Of a stretch of 5,012 nucleotides of DNA, positions 1-5,012 are shown piece after piece; position 1 is the stretch's first letter, and each line of letters begins with the position of its first letter. Below the pieces are notes generated by a model. The model was given only the letters and a program-made list of their open reading frames with translations. It had not been told where the DNA came from and searched no databases. The position numbers and the translations under genes are program-made. This DNA is from Clostridia bacterium. GTDB taxonomy: Bacteria; Bacillota; Clostridia; Christensenellales; Borkfalkiaceae. The DNA lies in contig JAJPXK010000032.1 in assembly GCA_021205485.1 (NCBI GenBank), positions 1-5,012 on the forward strand, in the 5' to 3' direction.

Positions 1-20
1 TAGTTACAACAATAAATTAT

Positions 21-27
21 AAAGGAG
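21..27 (+). promoter_or_regulatory. Shine-Dalgarno of the first operon gene
   Basis: AAAGGAG lies 9 nt before the ATG at 37 and is a near-perfect Shine-Dalgarno. It fixes the start of the first gene. Only 36 nt of upstream DNA are in the window, so the operon promoter is probably outside it. Confidence 0.85.
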
Positions 28-36
28 CAAACAAAA

Positions 37-666
37 ATGAAAATCGCAGTAGTATGCGCAAACGGCAAAGCAGGCAAACTTATAGTAAAGGAAGCCCTTT
101 CAAGGGGCCTTGATGTGACAGCGGTTGTAAGGGGCGAAAACAAGTCCGAAGCTAAAAAAGTTATATCAAAGGATATCTTCAGCCTTACAAAAGAAGATTT
201 AAAGGGCTTCGACGTAGTAGTGGACGTTTTCGGCGCTTGGACGGAAGACACGCTTCCTATGCATTCAACTACGCTTTCGCATCTTTGCGACGCGCTCAGC
301 GGAACAAAGACAAGGCTTATAGTTGTAGGCGGCGCAGGCAGCCTTTACGTAAATAAAGAGCACACCCTCACCGTTTCTGACGGACCCGATTTTCCCGATG
401 TATTCAAACCCCTCGCGGCGGCTATGGCAAAAGCTTTGAAGGAACTTCGTACAAGAAATGACGTTAACTGGACTTACGTAAGCCCCGCGGGCGATTTCCA
501 GGCAGAGGGCGAAAGGACCGGCAAATACATTTTAGCCGGCGAGGAGCTTACTTTAAATTCCAAGGGCGAGAGCGTAATAAGTTACGCCGACTACGCTATA
601 GCTATAATTGACGAAGCTGTAGACGGCGATCATATTCATGAACGTATAAGCGTGGTCAAGGAATAA
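37..666 (+). CDS. NAD(P)H-binding oxidoreductase, COG2910 / putative NADH-flavin reductase type
   Basis: This is a 209-aa soluble, atypical short-chain dehydrogenase of the NmrA/biliverdin-reductase-B-like group. It opens with beta strand MKIAVVCA and the glycine-rich dinucleotide loop NGKAG (residues 9-13), followed after the second strand by VVR (residues 30-32), where an Arg often favours NADPH. The strand LIVVGGAG (around residues 94-101) and the later WTYVSPAGDF and GERTGKY stretches, plus the ISYADYA segment near the C-terminus, are typical of the COG2910 family, as is the length. There is no signal peptide or membrane segment. The likely role is transfer of hydride from NAD(P)H to a flavin or small quinone-like acceptor; the true substrate cannot be read from sequence. 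It heads the operon and ends 3 nt before a flavin-type PPOX/ferredoxin gene, so supplying electrons to that protein is a reasonable inference. The loop is NGKAG rather than the common GATGxxG, a known sort of variant in this group. Confidence 0.82.
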   Translation: MKIAVVCANGKAGKLIVKEALSRGLDVTAVVRGENKSEAKKVISKDIFSLTKEDLKGFDVVVDVFGAWTEDTLPMHSTTLSHLCDALSGTKTRLIVVGGAGSLYVNKEHTLTVSDGPDFPDVFKPLAAAMAKALKELRTRNDVNWTYVSPAGDFQAEGERTGKYILAGEELTLNSKGESVISYADYAIAIIDEAVDGDHIHERISVVKE

Positions 667-669
667 TTA

Positions 670-1287
670 ATGGAAACTCTTACAGCTTTAAAAATGCTTG
701 TTGAGGAGATGCATTCTGCCGCCGTGGCTACAATAGGCGGCGACGGCAGGCCCTGCATCCGCGTAATAGACATGATGCTGTACGACGACGAAGGCGTGTA
801 CTTTCTTACGGCGAAGGGCAAGGAATTTTATTCTCAGCTTATGTCGCAAAAGTATATCGCCCTTTCTGCCGTTAAGGACAAAAAGTCTGTATCCCTTCGC
901 GGCTATGTAAAGAGCGTAGGCAAATACAAGCTTGACGAAATTTTTGCGAAAAACGTATATATGCAGTCAATCTATCCCGAGGGAACGCGGGATGCTTTGG
1001 AAGTTTTTTTAATTTATCGGGCATCTGGCGGGTATTTTGATATAAGCGACCCTTCTAACGTTACGCGTGGCAGCTTTTACATAGGCGATTATAAGGGTAA
1101 TGCCAAAAGATATTTTGTAAAGGATAATTGTACGGGGTGCAGTCTTTGCCTTGACGTGTGCCCGCAAAAATGTATTGACGTTGTCGCAAAACATGTTAAA
1201 ATAGATTTCGGCCGCTGTTTAAGTTGCGGCAACTGCATTGAAATATGTCCGTCGGGGGCGATAACGGTAAAATATGACGCAGAGTGA
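670..1287 (+). CDS. PPOX-family flavin-binding domain fused to a 2x[4Fe-4S] ferredoxin domain
   Basis: This 205-aa cytoplasmic protein has two parts. Residues about 8-125 are a split-barrel pyridoxamine-5'-phosphate-oxidase-like domain, recognisable from SAAVATIGGDGRPCIRVIDM and the GVYFLTAKGKEFYSQL stretch; this fold usually binds FMN. Residues about 145-200 are a bacterial ferredoxin domain with two complete CxxCxxCxxxCP motifs: Cys154/157/160/164 and Cys183/186/189/193. Each motif supplies four Cys, consistent with two [4Fe-4S] clusters. The protein is therefore probably a small flavin/Fe-S electron-transfer oxidoreductase of anaerobes; its partner and substrate are unknown. It is unlikely to be a true PdxH, which lacks the ferredoxin tail. 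The start at 670 is supported by AAGGA at 658-662, inside the end of the previous gene. Its last 14 nt overlap the macrodomain gene, suggesting translational coupling. Confidence 0.85.
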   Translation: METLTALKMLVEEMHSAAVATIGGDGRPCIRVIDMMLYDDEGVYFLTAKGKEFYSQLMSQKYIALSAVKDKKSVSLRGYVKSVGKYKLDEIFAKNVYMQSIYPEGTRDALEVFLIYRASGGYFDISDPSNVTRGSFYIGDYKGNAKRYFVKDNCTGCSLCLDVCPQKCIDVVAKHVKIDFGRCLSCGNCIEICPSGAITVKYDAE

Positions 1288-2017
1288 AAGCAGAAAATTT
1301 TTAATAGATTACCTTTTAGACGAGCGGGGCGAAAATATAAAAACGCCCGCCGACGAGTACTCGCAGCGCCGTCTGCTGCGTTCTTTGATGAACGTACGTC
1401 CGCCCGTGAAAGCAGACGAAAGATTTTTAGCCGTTCAGGACGACTACTTAAGGGAAGAAATACGGCTTAAGGGCATTACCGACGGCGAGGCTTTAGAGCA
1501 AATTGCCCCCGACATATGCCTTTGGCAAGGCGATATTACCGCGCTTAAATGCGACGGCATAGTCAACGCCGCAAATTCGCAGATGCTCGGCTGTTTCTGC
1601 CCCTGCCACGGCTGCATAGACAACGCCATACACACCTACGCGGGCGTTCGTTTAAGGCTTGAATGCGCCGAAATTATGCAAAAACAGGGGATTGCGGAGC
1701 CTGTCGGCAAGGCGAAAATAACCAAAGCCTATAATCTTCCGTGCAAGTATGTTTTGCACACGGTAGGGCCCGTGGTATACGGCAGGCTTACAGACAAAAA
1801 TATTAAGGACCTTGAAAGCTGTTACCGTTCCTGCCTCGCCCTGGCAGACGAAAACCATTTAAAAAGCCTCGCTTTTTGCTGCATATCCACGGGGGAATTT
1901 CATTTTCCTAACGATATCGCCGCAAAAACAGCCGTTGAGGCCGTAAAAAGCTACAAGGCTGAGACTGGCAGCAAAATCAGGGTAATATTCAACGTGTTTA
2001 ATGATTGCGACTATTAA
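1274..2017 (+). CDS. Zinc-dependent macrodomain protein-ADP-ribose hydrolase
   Basis: This 247-aa protein belongs to the Zn-macro group encoded beside class M sirtuins in staphylococci, streptococci and many Firmicutes. Family members remove ADP-ribose from protein side chains that SirTM has modified. Residues 1-75 form the helical N-terminal extension typical of the group (IDYLLDERG, LRSLMNVRPP). The macrodomain follows: QGDI at 85-88, the ribose-binding IVNAAN at 96-101, then the hallmark loop MLGCFCPCHGCIDNAIH at 104-120. In that loop Cys107, His112 and Cys114 match the expected zinc ligands. The phosphate loop ISTGEFHFP is at 204-212. All key motifs are present and the length is normal, so the gene looks functional. 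The ATG at 1274 gives the family-typical N-terminus but has no clear Shine-Dalgarno, so it probably depends on coupling with the upstream gene. Its 3' end overlaps the sirtuin reading frame by 17 nt. Activity is inferred from the family. Confidence 0.93.
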   Translation: MTQSESRKFLIDYLLDERGENIKTPADEYSQRRLLRSLMNVRPPVKADERFLAVQDDYLREEIRLKGITDGEALEQIAPDICLWQGDITALKCDGIVNAANSQMLGCFCPCHGCIDNAIHTYAGVRLRLECAEIMQKQGIAEPVGKAKITKAYNLPCKYVLHTVGPVVYGRLTDKNIKDLESCYRSCLALADENHLKSLAFCCISTGEFHFPNDIAAKTAVEAVKSYKAETGSKIRVIFNVFNDCDY

Positions 2018-2866
2018 ATATACTCAGGACTTCTCGGCAGCGACAACTAAATTAAAAAAGGCTCTGTCAGACGCCGAGGCCGTGATTGTAGGGGCAGGGT
2101 CAGGCCTTTCTTCCGCGGCCGGCCTTACCTACGGCGGCGAAAGATTTATGAAGTATTTCGCCGACTTTCACAAAAAATACGGTATAAACGATATGTATTC
2201 CGGCGGGTTTTACCCGTTTGAAACGATGGAGGAATACTGGGCCTGGTGGTCGCGGCACATATGGTATAACCGATACGAAACGGAAGAAAACGGGTTGTAT
2301 TCGGCCTTGTTTTCGCTTGTAAAGGATAAAGAGTATTTTGTTCTGACAACCAATGTAGACCATTGCTTCCAGCTTGTGGGATTCGATAAAGAGAGGCTGT
2401 TTTACACGCAGGGCGACTAAGGATTGTTCCAGTGTTCGGCGCCGTGCCATAATAAGACGTACGATAACCGCGAAGTCATAAAGGCGATGGTGGAACGGCA
2501 GAGGGATATGAAGATACCTTCTGAACTTGTTCCGCATTGCCCCGTTTGCGGAAAACCCCTTACCGTAAACCTTCGCTGCGACGATACTTTTGTTCAGGAC
2601 GAGGGCTGGTACGCCGCAAAGGAAAGGTACGAAAAATTTTTGAAAAAGTACGTTAATCGCCGCATATTGCTGCTTGAATTAGGGGTAGGCGGCAACACGC
2701 CCGTAATAATAAAGTACCCCTTCTGGCGGATTGCGTACAACAACGCCGACGCGACGTACGCGTGCATTAATTACGGCGAGGCCGCAGCCCCTGAAAGATA
2801 AAAAGGCAGTCTGTTTTAATTAACGCAGACATAAAAGCCGCGCTTTACGGCCTTTTGCAGGAATAA
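2001..2866 (+). pseudogene. sirTM: Class M sirtuin (SirTM) protein ADP-ribosyltransferase, broken by a nonsense codon and a frameshift
   Basis: Intact SirTM enzymes use NAD+ to ADP-ribosylate partner proteins, classically the lipoylated GcvH-L, and are reversed by the neighbouring macrodomain. The first 139 codons read cleanly: the NAD loop GAGSGLSSAAG (about 31-41), GGERFMKYF, MYSGGFYPFET, TTNVDH (Asn118) and YTQGD. Gln137 occupies the place of the catalytic His of ordinary sirtuins, the class M signature. A TAA at 2418-2420 then stops the frame exactly where the family has Tyr (QGD-Y-GLFQC). The same frame continues with the zinc ligands Cys145/Cys149 and Cys180/Cys183, Arg192, then ELGVGGNTPVIIKYPFWR and TYACINYGEA. 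A second stop comes at 2799-2801 because one base is missing in the A-run at 2794-2796. The family C-terminus (RQSVLINADIKAAL...) resumes in another frame and ends at TAA 2864-2866. Repaired, the protein would be 288 aa, a normal length. The truncated 139-aa product lacks the zinc module and cannot be an active enzyme. A sequencing error is the main alternative. Confidence 0.9.
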
Positions 2867-2877
2867 TATAAAAAGGT

Positions 2878-2910
2878 TAACCCGCCCCGCAGAAACTGCG
2901 GGGCGGGTTA
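2878..2910 (-). terminator. Rho-independent terminator between convergent genes
   Basis: The arms TAACCCGCCCCGCAG (2878-2892) and CTGCGGGGCGGGTTA (2896-2910) are perfect 15-bp complements around an AAA loop. Read on the minus strand, the hairpin is followed after two C by a five-T run and an AT-rich stretch (complement of 2866-2876). It is therefore a canonical terminator for the phosphohexomutase gene, 62 nt after its stop. On the plus strand the hairpin is followed by GTGAAAAAATGAGG, with the only T-run (2925-2929) too far away, so plus-strand termination of the redox/macrodomain operon is possible but weaker. The hairpin begins 11 nt after the ancestral end of the sirtuin gene. Confidence 0.9.
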
Positions 2911-2972
2911 GTGAAAAAATGAGGTTTTTAGTATAATCTTACTTCAATGGTTGCCGCATATTGCGGGACGAA

Positions 2973-4697
2973 TTAAATGGATTTAAGCAATTCTTCTACG
3001 GCGGCCTTCATCTTTGAAAGTGCTTCTTCGGCGTCGGGTTTGGTGTTCGCCTTTACCGAATAGTATATCTTGAGTTTAGGCTCGGTGCCTGAGGGGCGTA
3101 CGCAGATAAAGCTACCGTTTACCAGCTCGTAGTATACGCAGTTGGTGGTAGGGGAGCCTATTTCGGAAGTTTCGCCAGTTCTTACGTCCGTCTTTATATT
3201 CTTTGAATAATCCCTTATGTAAGCCACTTCGTAAATATCGAACTTCTTTACGTCCTTTGTCTTTAAGGCGTCAACTACGGCGTTCATCTCGTTCATGGCG
3301 TTGAGGCCGTGGTACTGTATTGAAATATTCTTATCCAGCACGTAGCCGTATGTGTCGTAAATTTCGTTCAGGCGTTCGAACACCGTCTTGTTTTTGTATG
3401 TATAGTAGCAGACCATTTCGGCGCAGAGCATAGACGCTACAACGGCGTCTTTATCTCTCGCGTGCGTGCCGCGCAGGTAGCCGCAGCTCTCTTCAAAGCC
3501 GAATACAAAGGAGTATTCCTCAGTCTTTTCCCATTGTTTAATCTTGTCGCCTATAAACTTAAAGCCTACGGGAACTTCAAACAATGTTACGCCGAACTTG
3601 TTGCATATAGGCCTCGCCATGCCTGTCGTGACGAACGATTTTACCACCGCCGCGTTCGCGGGGAGCTTTCCGTCTTCCTTGAGGCGGGTTAATATGTAGT
3701 CTAAAAGCAGTATGCCTACCTGGTTGCCGGAAAGGGCTTCAAATTCGCCTTCCTTATTTTTAACGGCTACGCCGAGCCTGTCGCTGTCGGGGTCGGTGCC
3801 GAATACCACGGTGGCGCCTATCTTTTCGGCGAGGGCTATGCCCATCGAAAGCGTCTCTTTAAATTCGGGGTTAGGAACTTCCACCGTAGAGAAGTCTGTA
3901 TCCTTCTTGGTCTGCTCTTCAACCACGGTGTAGTTTATGCCGAGCTCTTTCAAAACGGTTGTAACGGGGATATAACCCGAGCCGTGCACGGGGGTGTATA
4001 CAAGTTTCAGATCTTTGCCGCACTTTTTAACGGCTTCCTTGGAGAGGGAGAGTTTGGTAAGTTCTTTGTAATATTTTTTGTCTACCGCGGCGGGAACGTC
4101 GTATAAATATTTGTATTTCTGATGGTCGGTAGGCGCCTTTACGTCAAGATAGTCGGTGTGCTTGGATATATAGCCTAAAACTTTGGCCGTATCTTCGGGG
4201 TTCATCTGCGCGCCGTCTTCGCCGTATACCTTATAGCCGTTGTACTGCTTAGGGTTGTGCGAAGCGGTGATCATAATGCCCGCTATGGTGTTGAGTTCGC
4301 GTACCGCGAAAGAGAGCATAGGTACGGGGTGAACGTCGGTGAAAACGTACGCCTTGATGTCGTTAGCGGCCAATACTTCCGCCGCAGCGCGGGCAAATTC
4401 GTCCGATTTGAGCCTTGTGTCGTAAGAGATGACTACGCCCCTTCTCATAGCTTCGTTGCCGAGGGTGGCGATAAATTCGCTAAGGCCCTGCGTGGCGCGT
4501 TTTACGGGGTATATGTTGCTGATATTGGTGCCGTAACCGATAGTTCCCCTCAGACCTGCCGTGCCGAAGTTGAGTTCTGCGCCAAAGCGGTATTCGATGT
4601 CTTCTTCGTTGCCTTTTATCGATTCAAGTTCCGCCTTGCCTTCTTCGCAAAGCCTTTCATCTCCAAGCCAACTTTCATAAAGTTCTTTATAACCCAT
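2973..4697 (-). CDS. pgcA: Alpha-D-phosphohexomutase (phosphoglucomutase/phosphomannomutase, PgcA-like)
   Basis: This 574-aa cytoplasmic enzyme interconverts glucose-1-phosphate and glucose-6-phosphate, and possibly the mannose equivalents. It thereby links glycolysis to glycogen, UDP-glucose and cell-wall or lipid sugar synthesis. All four family signatures are intact. The phosphoserine loop TASHNP is at 144-149, with Ser146 the expected phosphorylated residue. The Mg2+ loop DPDSDR is at 302-307, with Asp302/304/306. The sugar-recognition loop GFEESCGY is at 400-407. The phosphate-binding loop RPSGTEPK is at 534-541. The early FGTAGLRG (44-51) and the length match the long form typified by Bacillus PgcA and PGM2 rather than the ~450-aa GlmM or ManB type. 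Sugar preference cannot be settled from sequence, so the symbol is by similarity. The start at 4697 is fixed by a strong Shine-Dalgarno. The gene is monocistronic here, convergent with the redox/ADP-ribosylation operon, with its own promoter and terminator. Confidence 0.96.
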   Translation of the reverse strand: MGYKELYESWLGDERLCEEGKAELESIKGNEEDIEYRFGAELNFGTAGLRGTIGYGTNISNIYPVKRATQGLSEFIATLGNEAMRRGVVISYDTRLKSDEFARAAAEVLAANDIKAYVFTDVHPVPMLSFAVRELNTIAGIMITASHNPKQYNGYKVYGEDGAQMNPEDTAKVLGYISKHTDYLDVKAPTDHQKYKYLYDVPAAVDKKYYKELTKLSLSKEAVKKCGKDLKLVYTPVHGSGYIPVTTVLKELGINYTVVEEQTKKDTDFSTVEVPNPEFKETLSMGIALAEKIGATVVFGTDPDSDRLGVAVKNKEGEFEALSGNQVGILLLDYILTRLKEDGKLPANAAVVKSFVTTGMARPICNKFGVTLFEVPVGFKFIGDKIKQWEKTEEYSFVFGFEESCGYLRGTHARDKDAVVASMLCAEMVCYYTYKNKTVFERLNEIYDTYGYVLDKNISIQYHGLNAMNEMNAVVDALKTKDVKKFDIYEVAYIRDYSKNIKTDVRTGETSEIGSPTTNCVYYELVNGSFICVRPSGTEPKLKIYYSVKANTKPDAEEALSKMKAAVEELLKSI

Positions 4698-4700
4698 AAA

Positions 4701-4708
4701 TCCTCCTT
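4701..4708 (-). promoter_or_regulatory. Shine-Dalgarno of the phosphohexomutase gene
   Basis: On the minus strand AAGGAGGA precedes the ATG (4697-4695) by 3 nt. It is a full consensus Shine-Dalgarno with slightly short spacing and decides the start codon. Confidence 0.88.
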
Positions 4709-4720
4709 AAAGCGCGTGCC

Positions 4721-4735
4721 GCGCCGATAGGGCGC
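4721..4735 (-). other. Short GC-rich hairpin in the phosphohexomutase leader
   Basis: GCGCC (4721-4725) and GGCGC (4731-4735) can pair around a 5-nt loop, in a markedly GC-rich patch of the leader (about 4711-4743) that contrasts with the AT-rich DNA upstream. It sits 12 nt upstream of the Shine-Dalgarno. It could affect translation, but no riboswitch or protein-binding consensus is recognisable, and no T-run follows that would make it an attenuator. Confidence 0.3.
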
Positions 4736-4819
4736 CGCCGACGGTAATATTTTGTAGCGGACCCTTTGTACGAAAGACGCGATGCCTTAAAAAAGGGCAT
4801 AATATCCCGTACACATCCA

Positions 4820-4848
4820 ATTATATAAAATTTTTTGCCGTTTGTAAA
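4820..4848 (-). promoter_or_regulatory. Sigma-A-type promoter for the phosphohexomutase gene
   Basis: On the minus strand TTTACA (-35, 4848-4843) and TATAAT (-10, 4825-4820) are separated by exactly 17 nt. The -10 is perfect and the -35 has one mismatch to TTGACA. Transcription should start near 4812-4816, giving a leader of about 115-120 nt. The AT-rich DNA just upstream of the -35 (4860-4890) could act as an UP-like element. Confidence 0.82.
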
Positions 4849-5012
4849 GAGGGGATTGAAAATTTTTTTTATTTTTTGCCGTTTTTTTTCATTTTGCCGA
4901 ACGATAATGACATACCGATGAGTATTTTACTGAAAATTCGGTAAAAATTTATAAAAAAAACTTTGCTCTTTTATTTTTTTAACAGCGTACCGTCACAAAA
5001 AAGATATAAAAT
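4849..5012. other. AT-rich intergenic DNA with short repeats, no gene seen
   Basis: No credible reading frame or RNA gene is visible on either strand from the promoter to the window edge. The stretch is rich in T- and A-runs. The word TTTTGCCG occurs at 4874-4881 and 4892-4899, and a third copy lies at 4833-4840 inside the promoter spacer. TTTTGCCGAA (4892-4901) is nearly inverted by TTCGGTAAAA (4937-4946). TACCGA (4913-4918) and TCGGTA (4938-4943) form an exact 6-bp inverted repeat. These could be regulator sites or chance in biased DNA. The upstream neighbour lies outside the window. Confidence 0.5.

Noticed and set aside
13..23. TATAAT-like AT stretch before the first gene as a -10 box
   Set aside because: It overlaps the Shine-Dalgarno, so a transcript starting from it would lack the ribosome binding site.
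2418..2420. TAA decoded as Tyr, or stop-codon readthrough/recoding, in the sirtuin
   Set aside because: TAA ends the first gene, the macrodomain gene and the phosphohexomutase at normal family ends, so it is a working stop here. Known Sec and Pyl recoding uses TGA and TAG. The second lesion also argues for decay.
2100..2537. Minus-strand 145-codon reading frame opposite the sirtuin
   Set aside because: It lies antisense to conserved SirTM codons on both sides of the nonsense codon, with no recognisable domain, so it is a shadow frame.
2424..2801. Separate downstream gene starting at TTG 2424
   Set aside because: It is the same frame and the direct continuation of SirTM (GLFQC...). A Shine-Dalgarno-like AAGGA touches the TTG with no spacing, and the product would be half a sirtuin without the NAD loop.
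2793..2806. Programmed ribosomal frameshift near the sirtuin 3' end
   Set aside because: No X XXY YYZ slippery heptamer precedes the stop at 2799, and the upstream nonsense codon already prevents ribosomes from reaching this site.
2832..2857. Imperfect hairpin AAAAGCCG / CGGCCTTTT as a second terminator
   Set aside because: The stem is short and bulged, it lies in the former sirtuin C-terminal codons, and no T-run follows it.
4257..4730. Plus-strand 157-codon reading frame opposite the phosphohexomutase
   Set aside because: It is a shadow of the well-supported minus-strand gene, lacks a ribosome binding site and resembles no family I recognise.

Overview
The window looks like chromosomal DNA from a low-to-mid GC Firmicute, most likely an anaerobic Clostridia-type gut bacterium. 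The evidence is strong AAGGAG-type ribosome binding sites, AT-rich intergenic DNA, a sigma-A-type promoter, and gene families common in that group: a clostridial PPOX-ferredoxin fusion, a Zn-macrodomain/class M sirtuin pair and a PgcA-like phosphohexomutase. I cannot name a genus from the sequence alone.

Positions 1-2866 hold a very compact rightward operon of four genes. It runs: a COG2910-type NAD(P)H-binding (putative NADH-flavin reductase) protein; a flavin-binding PPOX domain fused to two [4Fe-4S] cluster motifs; a zinc-dependent macrodomain protein-ADP-ribose hydrolase; and a class M sirtuin (SirTM), a protein ADP-ribosyltransferase. The gap between genes 1 and 2 is 3 nt. Genes 2/3 overlap by 14 nt and genes 3/4 by 17 nt, so they are probably co-transcribed and translationally coupled.

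The macrodomain/SirTM pair is the known eraser/writer module of microbial protein ADP-ribosylation. Here the writer is broken. An in-frame TAA replaces the Tyr codon in the QGDYGLFQC motif, and a one-base deletion in an A-run near the 3' end throws the conserved C-terminus out of frame. The eraser and both redox genes are intact. The usual substrate (GcvH-L) and lipoate ligase (LplA2) genes are not in this window.

Positions 2867-2972 are a convergent intergenic region with a perfect 15-bp terminator hairpin. Positions 2973-4697 (minus strand) encode an intact 574-aa alpha-D-phosphohexomutase (phosphoglucomutase/phosphomannomutase). It has its own strong Shine-Dalgarno and a near-consensus promoter (TTTACA-17-TATAAT) about 120 nt upstream. 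The remaining DNA to 5012 is AT-rich, non-coding, and contains short direct and inverted repeats of a TTTTGCCG-like word.
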